The notes under the pieces are model-generated. The model was not told the origin of the DNA, made no database searches, and worked only from the letters and a program-made list of their open reading frames with translations. This document shows, one piece after another, positions 51,101-63,090 of a stretch of 64,000 nt of DNA. Each line of letters opens with the position of its first letter. The first letter of the stretch is position 1. This DNA comes from Agelas oroides (Eukaryota; Porifera; Demospongiae; Agelasida; Agelasidae). Location of the stretch: positions 5,333,754 through 5,397,753 of the forward strand of contig OX422191.1 in assembly GCA_949130485.1 (NCBI GenBank). The letters are read 5' to 3'. The translations under genes were made by a program, and so were the position numbers.

Positions 51101-52764
51101 TCGAGGCTTGGATCCAGTAGCACTTGAGGTAGTTGAGGAGGAATTGCTGTCGGCTCCTTGGATGCTTGGGGGATCTTCAAGAGAAAAGAGGAGAGCCGAT
51201 TACGGGATAAATCATCTGCCAACCCATTATGAATCCCTGGAACATGACCAGCCACCAACTCAAACTGGCAAAATGCCTCAAGGAAAAACAAGCAGCGGAG
51301 CAAATGCATCATCTTAGCATCCCGACATGACCACACTGCTATGGCACAAACTGCTGCCTGGTTGTCACACCAGCACAAGACTGTCCGACCTCGCCACATT
51401 GGTCCCCACACATCAACACCGCTACCAACTCCAGGAAAGAGATGTGGTACGTCATCGCTGATTGGGGCCACCTAAACTGGAACCATCGTGCATCCCACCT
51501 TGCTCCACATCCCCACTGGCCGGAAGCATCTGACGCAAAGCAAGCGGAAGGTTGAGACTGGGGTGGTAGCACAAACACCCCGTTCCATGCGGGCAGGAAG
51601 GTGTGCCACCAGCACAAATCAGCCCTGAACTGCTTCGTTAGGCGAATGTGGTGGTATGGGCGATAAGAGTGGCTGAGCAGTGAAATCATACGCCGGAGGA
51701 AGGACCGCCCTGGGCGCACCACCCGACAGGCATGCTGGAGGAGGCCAATGAGAGACTCTAACTGCCGCCTGCGGCAAACCCGACGCTGAGACCAGCTGCG
51801 AACTTGACTTTGTATTCGGGCCAACTTCTCTGCCGGCAGGCGCATCACCCCCTCATCAGTATCGATTTCAATACCTAAAAACGTCAAGCATGAAGATGGG
51901 CCAACCAGCTTCTCTGGTGCAATTGGTACTCCCAGGGCTTCACACTTATCCAACATGATTGAGAGGTTGTGCTGGCACTCACTCGTTCCTGGCGCACCCA
52001 TGGTGATGTAGTCATCCAGGTAATGGTCAATGTGAGTCACCCCACTCTGCCGCAGCACCACTCTAATGAATCTGCTAATGCTGTGAAATCTTTGGTGCTG
52101 AATGTAAGCCAAACGGGAGCATCCCGTCAAAATAGCAAGCAACACCCCATCTAACCACCAGCAGTGGGCGATCATCTGGGTGAATCGGGACCAGGCGATA
52201 TGCAGCCTGCACATCCAACTTAGCCAGCAGCGTGCCCCTCCCCAACCTCTGGGCCACCCTTGCCACCTTCTCCACCGATGTGTACTGCAGTGAGCACAGT
52301 TCTGAGTCAATACCATCATTCACACTTGAACCGGGTGGAAATGACAGGTCAGTAATCAGCCTCCATCGACCAGGGGTGTGACCCTTTGGGATGACTCCCA
52401 TGCGGCTGATTTGGACGCCCGGGATGTCGTCTTCTGAGAATGGACCAATAATCCGACCTGGTGAGATTTCCTCTGTCAGGGTACTGCTCCACCACCTCTG
52501 GATGTTCTGTCGCTGATGGGGCATTGTGAATGGCTGGCACCAGCTGCTGACAGCGGCTGAAACCAATTCGGAAACCATACTGGATCCCAGCCAAGATGTA
52601 GCTAGCAAACTGTAGATCAGGGTGTGGCCCCAGAGCAGCTTTCCAAGCATCCAAATGGTCATGTAATGGTGAATGCACCACCCGTAGCTCTGGTGGGAGG
52701 TAGGGTGAGGCACTGGGGGTTGCTGCCTGAAGACCCAGGAGGTCCGGCATGTATGGGTACCATC
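51016..52764 (-). pseudogene. DIRS reverse transcriptase and RNase H (second family)
   Basis: An acceptor CCATATAG at 52765 opens the exon with GWYPYMPDLLGLQAATP. RT blocks: EEISPGRIIGPF, RMGVIPKGHTPGRWRLITDL, LAKLDVQAAYRLVPIHPDDR, DGMLPFGLHSAPKI, the catalytic HYLDDYITMG and FLGIEIDTDEGVM. RNase H follows: CFASDASGQWGCGARWD, CDNQAAVCAI and HVPGIHNGLADDLSRN. Frameshifts lie near 52480, 52080 and 51410. The Trp-Trp at the RT/RNase H junction (DLCWWHTF) is intact here, unlike the amber codon in the other family. Confidence 0.85.
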
Positions 52765-53375
52765 CTATATGGTAATGGAAAGAAAATCTAACAGCCTTAC
52801 CACAACTGTCAAGCATGACGCAAGTGGCCTATATGCACTCTAACAGCTTAACCAGAACACAACACCTGCACTGAGATTTATGGCACGACCTGGTGACATT
52901 CATGCAAATACACACTGTACTACAGCCCCTTCCTTTCATTAGGACACTAATTGGTCCTGTGTCTCCCACTTAAGTATCTTAAGTATACATGCTCCTCCTA
53001 TTAATTAACCTCTTGTCCCTACTTAACTGAAGTGGCCCTCATGTTCTGATTAATCATTGTGCAGTTTTATTAATATCAACAATGACTAGGAATCCTAATG
53101 CTCCCTGTACATTGTTCTAGTATAAGGACTCTATCAACCTTTATCTCGCTACAGCTGCACATACTTAGAACCCGACACCTGAAATTCACTGTATACAGAG
53201 GGGATGGATGATCAGCTTGACCATCCTGCTTACTCCCCCCTACAACTTCACACCTTACTGAATGTTGTCCATGGATTTATGGAAAAGTGATCTTGGAATG
53301 CTGCAAAACACAACTATCACCTATCAACACTACTACAATGCATAAACACCAGGCAAACCGTCCCACTCAGGCTGT
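52765..53375. other. Gag-RT spacer, probable intron
   Basis: AT-rich, no ORF. It ends in a polypyrimidine tract and AG (minus strand) at the RT exon. Confidence 0.4.
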
Positions 53376-54283
53376 TTAGACAGCTGCTCCTAGCCGACCC
53401 TCCTTCGGGGATGGGGAGCGCCCGTGGCGACCTGTACACTCTGCTGCTGGGTGAGAGCCCCGCCGACACTTGGAGCACAGATGGGCATAGCGGCAATGCC
53501 TGTATCTACAGGCATTACTGCTTGGCTTATTAAACAATTGGCAGATTTGCACAGATCTCTGCTCCCGAGGCGAAGAGAATGCTGCCCGGACTGGTGATTG
53601 CCTCTCCTCCGGTGCAAAGGTGCACTCCTTGGTGTCGTGGGTGTCTGCTAAGCAGAAACGACATCTCGGACTCAGCCGAGCCCGACCTGTGAATGCCTCA
53701 TTATATAGAGCAGAGTCAATCACACCCCAATCCAATGATCGCAGATTCGCCGCTTGGCGTCTGAACGCCATATCGTACGATGCCCACGCCGTGCTCTCGA
53801 AATTCCTACTTGCCCTTGTTATTGTCCGTAAATAGGCCATGAAATGTGGCATCTTCTCTGGATACCGCGTCGATAGGGTAGCCACCAGGGCGGCGTAGCA
53901 TTCAACCCATAACGGGAAATTCGTAACCAACCCACGCCTCGGACGACGGGAATGGCAGCAACCAGCCTCAGCCGGTTCCAATCGCCATGATTCTGGTAAC
54001 AGCTCCCACATGTCTACGAACTCCAGTGCCAGTATCTTCTTCGTCAATCGAGGTGGCACAGACCCCCAACCTGGGATCGCCGCAGCCCCCCCAAGGAGGT
54101 CGGCGACTGGAGGTACCGCCTGGTTCACTAAAGGAACAATGGCCGTCTGTGCACACTCTGATGAGGGGAGCCCCACCCGACTCAGCGCCACTGCCACCGG
54201 GTCAATTCCACCGGGCGTGGTTGAAAACACTGGCGCAAAGCTGACCGCCATGGAAGTCGGCACGGTCAAGGGTATAGATAGAC
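53376..54283 (-). CDS. DIRS gag, main exon (second family)
   Basis: Starts after an acceptor CATTACAG with GLSIPLTVPTSMAVSFAPVF. A capsid-like helical part (LEFVDMWELLPESWRLEP, MAYLRTITRASRNFESTAWA, DWGVIDSALYNEAFTGRARL) aligns with the gag of the other family. It is followed by CRFCLADTHDTKEC and CRYRHCRYAHLCSKC, two Cys-His nucleic-acid-binding clusters, and a basic tail. No stop inside 302 codons. Splices in phase 1 to the exon at 54691-54943. Confidence 0.8.
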
Positions 54284-54650
54284 CTGTAATGAGCACAACA
54301 GACAGAAATGATATGGCTTACAATGCCATGCTTGGCCGCCACACCAAGGATGCTGCAACGGCCCTGCCTGGGCACGCAGTCCAGCTGCCAGTTTGGCAGC
54401 TGTGACATAACACTGCTAGGGCTGCCAGCCTGGCCGCTGAGCCGTGACCCAGCTCGAACTATAGTTCTGCACTAAGCCGTGCTCACCGCAAGCAGAGTTG
54501 CCAGCATGGCAACCAGGCAATAACATTGGCAAATGACAATTGACCCCTTGGGGTCCTGAGCGGCAGCTTGCCGTCGTGCCATGCTTGGCACATGCACAAC
54601 ACTAGGTAACACATTCAAACTATCACTACCCCACTTTTCCATCCCACCAA

Positions 54651-54677
54651 CCCCCCCCCCCCCCCCCCCCCCCCCCC
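54651..54677. repeat. Poly-C tract, 27 bases
   Basis: Uninterrupted C run inside the proposed gag intron. The length may be unreliable in an assembly. Confidence 0.9.
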
Positions 54678-54690
54678 GTCCCTAGCTTAC

Positions 54691-54943
54691 CTCCCCGTGA
54701 CGCTGGAGTGACGAGGGTATTGGTCGGAGTTAGACTGCCCGCCGGAGGAGTCACCAGCGAGATAGGCGAGGGGGCAGAAACAGGAGTCGAGGTGTCTTCA
54801 CCCGCATTCTCCACTCTCGAGTTGTCTGTGTCAGTTCGCGCGGTGATAAGTTGATCAATCCATTGCAATTGTTCGGGAGTGAATGGAGGGAATTGGCCTG
54901 CGCTCTCGTCCTCTGCCATTGGAGAAATTACTGTGCACGCCAC
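54691..54943 (-). CDS. DIRS gag, first exon (second family)
   Basis: ATG at 54943, then MACTVISPMAEDESAGQFPP and FTPEQLQWIDQLITARTDTD, Ser/Thr/Pro-rich to a donor GGAG|GTAAGC at 54690. A 20-bp direct repeat (CGCCACCGAACTGCTCTACA) covers 54938-54977 at the start codon. Confidence 0.6.
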
Positions 54944-55537
54944 CGAACTGCTCTACACGCCACCGAACTGCTCTACACGCTGTCCTCGCTGCACACTGCT
55001 GCACTGCCAGCTCCACCCGCCAGCTAAATAGACCACCCTACTTCCCTACTTCCGCCGCTATGCGCCGCCGCGTGAGTCGATTTCACTTCCGGACGCTACA
55101 TATACCGCAGCGCCGCTGCGCCACCGCCTCGCTACCACGCCCGCACCGCCGCGCGGCCGCCCGGACCGTCGACCGTTAACCTACTTTAACCTTCCTGGTT
55201 AAACTACATTTAACCAATGAACTGCAAAAGTGTTTCAGAAAATTTGAAATGCCGATTTTTTCACACTTCAATGTGTGAAAACACGGTAGAAATACTATCG
55301 CGAATGGCAAATTCTGTGACCTTCGGGAGCCAGCACTGTAGGTATCTGTGGCTAGTACAGAGAAAGCAGAAGGTGAATATATCGTTAACAAATTTACGTA
55401 CGAGGTAAGCTCGTTACTAAAGTCAGAGTTTGAACCGCCATAGGCTCCCGTAGTAAAACATGAAGTACGTGTAACGGAAATGTAACGGACGTATCCAAAG
55501 AGTGCGAAATCCGCATTTCTGGCAATGGCAGACGTCA

Positions 55538-55760
55538 GAACGCGTTTACTGAACCTCTACCATCTTCACACAGCCTTTGCGGAATTCGAACAACAGTTGC
55601 CGAGGATCTATCATCCTCAGATAGCATTTGAAGAAGTCGAATAGCGGTTGCTGAGGGTCTCCCATCCTCAAACAGCCTTTGCGAAAGTCAAACGCGTTTA
55701 CCGAACGTCAATCATCATCACACAGTGTTATCGGAATTCGAAACGCGTTTCACAAAGGGA
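55538..55760. repeat. Degenerate 51-bp tandem repeat, about four units
   Basis: Units of the pattern CGTTTACCGA...CATCCTCACACAGCCTTTGCG...TTCGAA, about 70-80 percent alike by eye. Confidence 0.75.
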
Positions 55761-56594
55761 TTCGTTACTCTCACAACGACTCATGTGACCCCCACCACGT
55801 GATTATCACGAGCTGACATGTAACTTGGCTGATTCAGCTGTATCTATCACTATCAGCCCACGATGAGAACATCCAGCAGCAAAAGTGTGGTATACGTTCC
55901 CAGGCCTGAAGAGGAGGGGTAAAGGTCAGTTTTCAGCCATTTGCACATGCACTTAATCACCATAGAGTGCCATGCCCTCCATCTACTATCCATATACTTG
56001 CATACATTTGTGACATTAAATTCATTATTTGAAAGTTATACTGTCTGTAGGTTTTTATCATGATAGCATATATAGCCATGTGGGATGCAAAGTATACTCA
56101 CTCAGTCATACGCATCCAGTGGCAACTACTGAAGCTTTAAATGAAAGCTGCAAGCTCTCATGGAGTTAGACTCTGTTGACCAGAAGAAGAGACTATCTAC
56201 CAGTAAAACCATCGCAAGAGATAATTTGGGCTTTCATTGTATTCCTGTCTGCTCTTTCTGCTAAAGCAAAACAGCACCCACAGTGACACTCTAGAGTGTC
56301 TTCCAGTGACTAGCAGCTCCTCATATGATTCCTGCATCAGCCACTGTTACTTCAGTTTTTGGGCAAAGTACAATTGTTGCATTGAGTGGGGGGTGTCTTT
56401 TGTGAATGCTTTAATTTGTACTGTATTTTCCTTGTACCTGGCAGGTACGAAGAAAAGCGGCAACTACTGTGTTCCTTGTACTGTACTTATCACTAATGGG
56501 AAAAGAATATCAATCAACTGAGCAGACTGTGCTTTCACGTTGTACCTCCAGAACAGTCTAGGGACTATCAAACTGTTGCCCCATTGTCACACTC

Positions 56595-56734
56595 TAGCCT
56601 CGTTCCCAGGCCTCCCCCGTTTTTACCTTCCGTTTGCATTCACAGTAATACACGGAAGTGGTCTTCCACTCTTGTGTGTTATTGTGAACACCAACAGAAG
56701 CCAAAAATGGGGGAGGCCTGGGAGAATGAGGCTA
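56595..56734. mobile_element. Mutator-like MITE, 9-bp target duplication (copy 4, minimal)
   Basis: Only 140 bp: TAGCCTCGTTCCCAGGCC at the left and its inverse GGCCTGGGAGAATGAGGCTA at the right. Perfect duplication GTCACACTC at 56586-56594 and 56735-56743. Confidence 0.9.
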
Positions 56735-57634
56735 GTCACACTCTATATCCAAGCTTTTGTATTAATTTTGTGCTTTGTTGTTTCAGTATTCTCTGTCGTA
56801 TTCATGGACAGACACTTGTCCTTTGAAAATGTCTTTGATTATGCAATTTTACTGTGGTAATTAATGACCTCTGACCCAAGGAACTGAGTTCACTACAAAT
56901 ATGATCGGTGGAACTAGGTGGATTGGAAGTAGCTATGAAGTTGTGTACCTGTCTGCTGTAATATCGTTGCATTGAGTTTGTGATGCATGTGAATATCAAA
57001 AATGGACACCACAAATTATCACAAAGCGATAGTTGCTGCCAACATTGTGTTATGCACATGCATGCAGCATAGGAGCGTATTAAAACATGTTTCTACACTG
57101 CATGTATTATTCTCAGATGTATGCTGCATTGCTGACATAATTCTCCAAAGGCCTATAGCAAGCGCTCTGTACTGGGCCTAGCTTGTGAAAGTACTTTTAA
57201 CTACCGTTGGCCTCTTGTCATAAATGCCTTTCGTACCCATTGTGGTTACCATTGTCGGTGGTGTACCGGGAGGCAGGTGCATGCTTTGGCACCATAATCC
57301 CATTCCCTGGCTGAGAGCCTGGGAACGAGGTTACTTGGTGTCAGTGCCTGAACATTGGAATGTACCCTCTAATGGATTGGGGTCCTGTTAAGACCAAGTA
57401 GGAATCCTACTTCTGGTATTAACTCCTCCAATAGAAGCCCTTGGTGCTTCCCTCCCCAATCCGAAGGTCCTCACACTCCCGGTACCCATTGAAAGTTGTC
57501 TGACTGTGTCTTGAAGGTTATTGTACTTGCTTGTGCCAACATGCAATTTATTAGGGTGCTTATAATAATGCAATATTGAGTGCAAATAGCTGACAATAGG
57601 TATGAGTTTGTTGAGATGGTCTGCTGGAAGTCCT

Positions 57635-58640
57635 TCACTGGGTGGGGTTTGTTGACGACAGTATGCCAGCTACCTTTGTAAGGAATTCCTTTGGTGGCTG
57701 GATATATGAGAGGTATGCTGTGCTTCTCCATCTTCCCATTCTCTGTATCACTGAGTCTTCAATACCATGCTGTGCGGCTGTGGTGGCCGCGCCAATTCTG
57801 AAACTATGACCAGCGTATTTGGAGGCATCGATGCCAATCTGTGTTAAAGCCTCTCTGAACTTAAGGATAAAGCGTGTCTTTGTAAGGGGTACTCTATTTT
57901 CCTGTTTGAATAGTGGTCCTGGTGTGGCCCCTCTTATGGCAAGGTAGGCTAGAACTGCGCTGACTGGGCATAGTTGGTCTCTTGTTCTGCCTACAATTAC
58001 TGTTGTGCCTTTGCGATCCCTGTCTGTCTTTGATGTTTTCAGGTGTACTTGCAGCATTGTTGGGTTAGTATGGCTGTCTGTTGCTATGTCTCCTGGGGAC
58101 AGGTGGATTGAATAGTTGTACACCTTGTCATTAGGAATTGTGAGTTCTCCCATCCTGAAGAATCCAAAAAAGCATAGCGTGCACGCAGCCCACGAGTATT
58201 GTCTGGTACTCGTGACGATTTGGCTGCCATAGTGTGTAGATCCGTCTCAGTATATCTGGAGTGATTGGAAGGCGGGTGTGTGTCTCCTTTGTTTTGAGGG
58301 CTGATACGCGTGTAATTCCGTTGCTCACGATCTTTAATTTTGCATTTTTGCTCTATCTGGTTCTGGGACATCGTTTGCTATGTGGTAGTGTCGTAAGGCT
58401 GAAAGATAGACCTTTATCGTCGCTGGAGAGAGATTGCGTTAAGCAAGGTATAGGCAACGTAGTAGCAGAGCGTTTGCTGATTCACTGGTAAGGGGTTGGA
58501 TATGTTGAGCTCTGTACAGAATTGGATGAATTTTTTCCTCCCGGCCTCATAAGTCTTCCGAGTTGACGCTGCTAGACCTTCTCTAAAATATAGAAGTGAA
58601 CAAGGCTGTCCAGTTCTGCGAGGTCCAGTCGGGCTGTTGG
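57635..58640 (-). pseudogene. DIRS tyrosine recombinase (copy 2)
   Basis: The C-terminal frame is intact here, unlike copy 1: GHSFRIGAATTAAQ (HxxR), RMGRWRSTAYLSYI with the tyrosine nucleophile, and a stop at 57635. The N-terminal half is broken by a one-base A insertion near 58165 and further shifts near 58340 and 58440. The two copies are damaged at different places, so both descend from an intact recombinase. Confidence 0.85.
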
Positions 58641-58669
58641 TGAATGAGTAGCTCCAGTATAGCTCCTGC

Positions 58670-59700
58670 GGAACTGAGGTCGGGGCTCTGCATGCGCCAG
58701 GTACCTTGGAAAGGAAAAGAGTAGCGTGATTACGTGAAATAGCATCTGCTAGCTCATTGTGCGCGCCCGGGATATGTTCCGCTACCAGTGTAAACCCGAA
58801 GTGCGCCTCTATGAAGAATAAGCAGCGGAGCATGTGCATGAGGGTTTCATCTTTGCAACTGCGGCGCTTTACGACATGTACTGCGGACTCGTTATCTGAT
58901 TTGGCGAGGATGTGTTTTCCTCTCCAGTCATGGCCCCAACTACGCATGAGGCAATGATTGGTATCATTTCTTTTACCGCAATGGACTGGGAGAGTAGCAC
59001 TGTACTGTCGCTCCATGGTATTTGGAGCCAGTGATTATCGCAGAAGGCACCGCAACCCCATGACCCGGAGGCGTCTGAGGTTACTATGTATTCTGGTCTT
59101 TTGTTGATGAGAGTAGGCATCATCGCCACCCCGTTCCACTGGGTGAAAAAGAGGCGCCACTATGCTAAGTCTGAATGGAACGACTTGTTTAGCCTGGTCG
59201 GTCTGTCTCGCCGGTGAACAGACTTACAAAGATCGATCATTCGTCTCGTAAAAGACCTGCCGGGTTTTACGACAGTGCTTGCGTGATGTAGTTGACTAAT
59301 TAGGAACTCTAAGTCCCTTTTTGTACACCACCGTTTGGGGGACCACTCTTCAATGAGCGACTTGAGCCTTTGTAATTTTTCTTCTGGGAGGCACAGCTCC
59401 ATCTGCAGTGTGTCGAGTGTGATGCCTAAGAATGTGATTATGCATGCCGGTCCTTCGATCTTGTCTGTTGCCAGCGGTATGCCCAGGAGGTCTGACAAGG
59501 CCAGCATGATATCTAGTGCTGCTGCGCATTTTGTAGTTGCAGGTGGGCCAATTGTAATAAAATCGTCTAGGTAGTGCCAAACCCATTCGATGCCATGCTG
59601 TTTGATTATAAATTCGAATGTGTCTGCGGATGCTGATGGTAAGTTGCTGCAGGCCGATTTGCGCTCTCTTGACCAGCCTATTCTGAATCCGGCAGTCGTG
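58670..59700 (-). pseudogene. DIRS RT/RNase H remnant (copy 2)
   Basis: Retains WHYLDDFITIG, the connection and thumb, the amber codon at 59160-59162 at the RT/RNase H junction, and RNase H motifs SDASGSWGCGAFC and HIPGAHNELADAISRN with a frameshift near 58940. Fingers and first palm motif (DIKSAYR) are deleted. Confidence 0.85.
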
Positions 59701-61556
59701 TGTGTAGGAGGTATATGTGTGCATGTGTGTAGGAGGTATGTGTGGATTTGTAAAGCCGACCCCACCCCCACGCCCGTTATTCGTGATCTATACCGTGTAC
59801 CAGTTGGCTGCTAAGACGCCGATAGGTCACTCGGCCTAGGCGTCGAACGTACAGGTACGTACACCCACCGTGCTCGTTGCGTGTACACTCCCGCTTAAAT
59901 GTAGATGAGGCAGAAGGGCATTATGATTAGGTACGATTTATAAGTTATGAAGCCCCTGTCACGTCCCAGTGTAAACCGAGACGGAAAGAAACAAGAAAAG
60001 GTGGGGCCCAAATCATTTTTCTAGTTATTAATAGCGGAGAACATGCTTGGGAAGTGGTGGTGATACAATTACAGTGATGTGATCATGGGAGTTTGATGGG
60101 AGATAACTGGTTGTATAGTGATGGAGTTATTGAAGTGAACCAAGGAGTATTATTATTGAGAGAGCTTGTTACCGGCCTAATAACCCATTTGGGTAAGTGC
60201 TGTTCACTGTTCCATAGCAGTATGCTGATGCCTGGGTCCATTCATTTCCTGGTTTGAGCTGTTGTTTCCAATTGCCAGCTGAGATGCGTTGGCATGATGC
60301 CTTAGGGTGGTTCTTGAAGCAGAGTGAGCAGATGTGCATGTACCTGCACCTTTCTCCGTAGGTGCATCGTGGACCCATGTTTGAGTTAAACAGTCCACAT
60401 GGCTTTGGTTGTATAGGTGCGGCTACCCGTTTGGCTGGGGGAATCATGCTTGGAGGCTGCATTGTATGCTTGGCAGAGTAGCTTGGGCTAGTTGTAGCGC
60501 TTATGCCTAGGTCCCTTGTAAGCTGAACAAGGGGGCCATTAGCTGCTGTGCATTCATCCACTGTGTGGTCTTCACTGAGACAGTGCGAGCACTTAAGTGA
60601 TGTCTTAGCTCTGCCTGTGAAAAGTGTGTTAAACAATGAGCTGTCAATCACTGCCCAATTGAGGTCCCTCTGCCTTGCGGCCCGGCATCGGTATGCACTA
60701 TCATATACAACCCAGCCCAGTCCTTCAAATTTTTTGTGGCAGCGGATGATGGTGGCCATGTATGCCATTAGGTGGGGAGTACTTTGTGGCTGTGTCTGAG
60801 ATAGGATAGCCACGTAAGATGCGAAACATTGCACCCACAGTCAGGTATGTTCGGATGCCAAAATTGGCACATTTTGGAAACCGTTTTCTACCACTTATGG
60901 TGGATTGTGACATGCCAATTCTGGTTTGATTCCAAAATTGGCATAAGATGCATTCTCTGTTCTACAGAGTGACTCATGTGCCATATCTGCCAACTTTGGT
61001 TCGGTTCCAAAATTGGAACAAAATGTATCCTCGGCAACTTTCCAAAATTGGCACAAAATGCATTCTCTGTTCTACAGAGTGACTTATGTGCCATATCTGC
61101 CCCAATTGTGGCACAAAGTACAATTCTACCAACTATGGTATATTTTTACATGCCATGGTATATTTTTACATGCCAAGTTTGACTAAACTGTTCTCTACCA
61201 ACTATGGCATATTTTTACATGCCAAGTTTGGATTAATGTGGAATGAAATTGTAATTATTCATATACAAGTGATATTAAATTGTCAAATGAGCAATGTTCA
61301 GTTTACAAATTTTGTCCTTATTACAAATAGCTAAAAAAAGGGACAGGGTAAACCTAAAGTTGTGTGGCTTCATGTAAGATAAGTGTCCTTTTATGCGCTG
61401 CAGTCCCGAGTTTGCCTGCTCATTCACTTGTGAGTTAAGGCTCCTGACTTCAGCTGTGTTGTACTGATCTAGGCAGTACCCTTTGCTGCATCCAACATGC
61501 CCCCTCCAGTGGAAGCGATCAATGAAGAATCGTGTTGCTTTGTACAGTGCTGGTGC

Positions 61557-61632
61557 AAACCGGTTTCTACCATTATTGGTGCAGACTGGTTTCTACCATT
61601 ATTGGTGCAGACCGGTTTCTACCATTATTGGT
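61557..61632. repeat. 26-bp tandem repeat, three units
   Basis: Units GGTGCAGACTGG + TTTCTACCATTATT, inside the hAT-like element. Confidence 0.85.
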
Positions 61633-61740
61633 TTTATCCAAAATTGGCATATTAGATTCTGCCATGGTTGGTATACATGTGTTCCTTTTTTGCCAATTTT
61701 GGCAAAAAATGTACTCCCTGTTCTATACAGTGACGCACAT

Positions 61741-61985
61741 GCCATTTCTACCAATTTTGGAATAGTAATCCAAAATTGGCACAAAGTGCACTCTCTGTTC
61801 TATACAGTGACCCACGTGCCATTTCTACCAATTTTGGATTAATATTCCAAAATTGGCACAAAATGCACTCGCTGTTCTATAGAGTGACACACATGCCATT
61901 TCTACCAATTTTGGATTAATATTCCAAAATTGGCACAAAATGCACTCGCTGTTCTATAGAGTGACACACATACCATTTCTACCAA
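61741..61985. repeat. 77-bp tandem repeat, three units
   Basis: Units start CCATTTCTACCAATTTTGG and contain CCAAAATTGGCACAAAATGC and GTTCTATAGAGTGAC. Related single units lie at 60930-61100. Confidence 0.88.
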
Positions 61986-62589
61986 TTTAATCGAAAATTG
62001 GCTGAAATGGCATGTGGTCACCCTGTAGAACAGAGAGTGCATTTTGTGCCATTTTTGGCTCATCACCAAAGTTGGCATGCCAAAATGAACCATGTTTGGT
62101 AGAATTTGGTTTCCAAAATGTGCCAGTTTTGGTACAAAAACATACCTCCCACAGTAGTATATCTGTTACGGGCTGTTTCCTACGTTTGAATAAGCCTGCT
62201 AGTGATTTTTCGTGGGGCTCGTCTTCAAACATCCATGCTTCTGGGCACACGTCTGCCATGTCCACAAATTCCAGTCGTTGGAACTTACTGATAAGGCTGT
62301 TGGGAATTGGCAGCATTGCGTCCCCCATGAACAAGCCTGTGGGCATGTTAATTGGTGTGTCTGTGATGTTGTGCAAGGTGCTCGTTGGTGGGACCTGCGT
62401 TGGTGGTACCTGCGTTGCTGTTGCATGGATGAGTGGGGGAGGGTTGGGTAGTGCAATAATTGGTACGATGCCCATCTCTGGCTGGCCTATGTATGGGATA
62501 CAGTTGCTTGTAATTGGCAGCCAGTGTAACATTCTGCTAAGGTTATCTCTCTTTTTTTGTACCATACTGTGTATATTGCTGTACCTCTG

Positions 62590-63090
62590 TGGTGCCCCAT
62601 GTTGCTATGCGCTTGTTGGCCATGCTGCGTGCTGTTTTATGCTGCCGTGTGCTTGCTGCACGACCCGTGCTGCTTAATGCTGGCCCTGCTACGTGCTGTT
62701 GTGTTTGCTGGCCCCTACTGCTTAGTGTTGGCCGTACTATAAGCTGCTGTGTGCTTGTTAGTTCATGCTGCTTAGTGCTGGCCATGCTACATGCTGCTGT
62801 GCACTTGCTGGCCCGTGCTACTTGGTGTTGGCTGTGCTGTGTACTGGTGTGCATGTGTTTTTTTTTGGCCCATGCTGCTTATATAGTGCTGGCTGTGCAG
62901 TGTGCTGCTATGTGCTTGTTGGCCCATGCTGCTTGTTGGCCCATGCTGCTTGCAGGCCTATGTGCTTGTAGGCCCATGTTGTTTAGTGCTGGCCATGCTA
63001 TGTGCCCATGCTGCTTACTGCTTGCTGTGTTATGTGCTGCTAATGTGTTTGTTGGCCCATGCTGCTTAGTGCCAGTCGCGCTGCGTGTTG
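62590..63090. repeat. Degenerate tandem repeat in the gag intron (copy 2)
   Basis: Counterpart of 33000-33495 with local expansions and losses, including a different number of TTGTTGGCCCATGCTGCTT units. Confidence 0.75.

Larger units (their letters stand above)
50236..54943 (-). mobile_element. DIRS-type retroelement, second family
   Basis: Same gene order as the copies at 28.2 and 57.2 kb but clearly divergent in sequence. The recombinase end is cut at 50236, at the TTAA that flanks the integrase transposon; no continuation of the gene is found on the far side (before 47372). Several frameshifts break RT and recombinase. Confidence 0.85.
54978..57196. other. Non-coding; 51-bp repeats and a MITE
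   Basis: GC-rich to 55190 (probably DIRS 5' UTR). Then anonymous sequence, apart from the repeat at 55538-55760 and the MITE at 56595-56734 listed separately. Confidence 0.45.
60842..62147. mobile_element. hAT-like non-autonomous element with 8-bp target duplication
   Basis: Ends AGGTATGTTCGG... and its inverse ...CATACCT, with inverted arms of about 50 bp sharing TGGCACATTTTGGAAACC. The flanking duplication CCCACAGT (60834-60841 and 62148-62155) is perfect, and the empty site is seen in copy 1. Eight bases is the hAT duplication length. The interior is a mosaic of palindromic CCAAAATTGGCA units and tandem repeats and encodes no transposase. Confidence 0.85.
60169..62533 (-). pseudogene. DIRS gag, main exon split by a hAT-like insertion (copy 2)
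   Basis: Bases 62156-62533 encode the N-terminal part up to RRKQPVTDILLW; 60169-60833 encode the rest, with an unbroken run through CSHCLSEDHTVDECTAANGP to the CTYGERCRYMHICSLC cluster that is frameshifted in copy 1. The reading frame is interrupted only by the 1.3-kb element and its CCCACAGT duplication. Confidence 0.85.

Noticed and set aside
60976-61842. Plus-strand frames rich in PKLAQNA/FLPIL inside the hAT-like element
   Set aside because: Direct translations of the CCAAAATTGGCA repeats, not a transposase.
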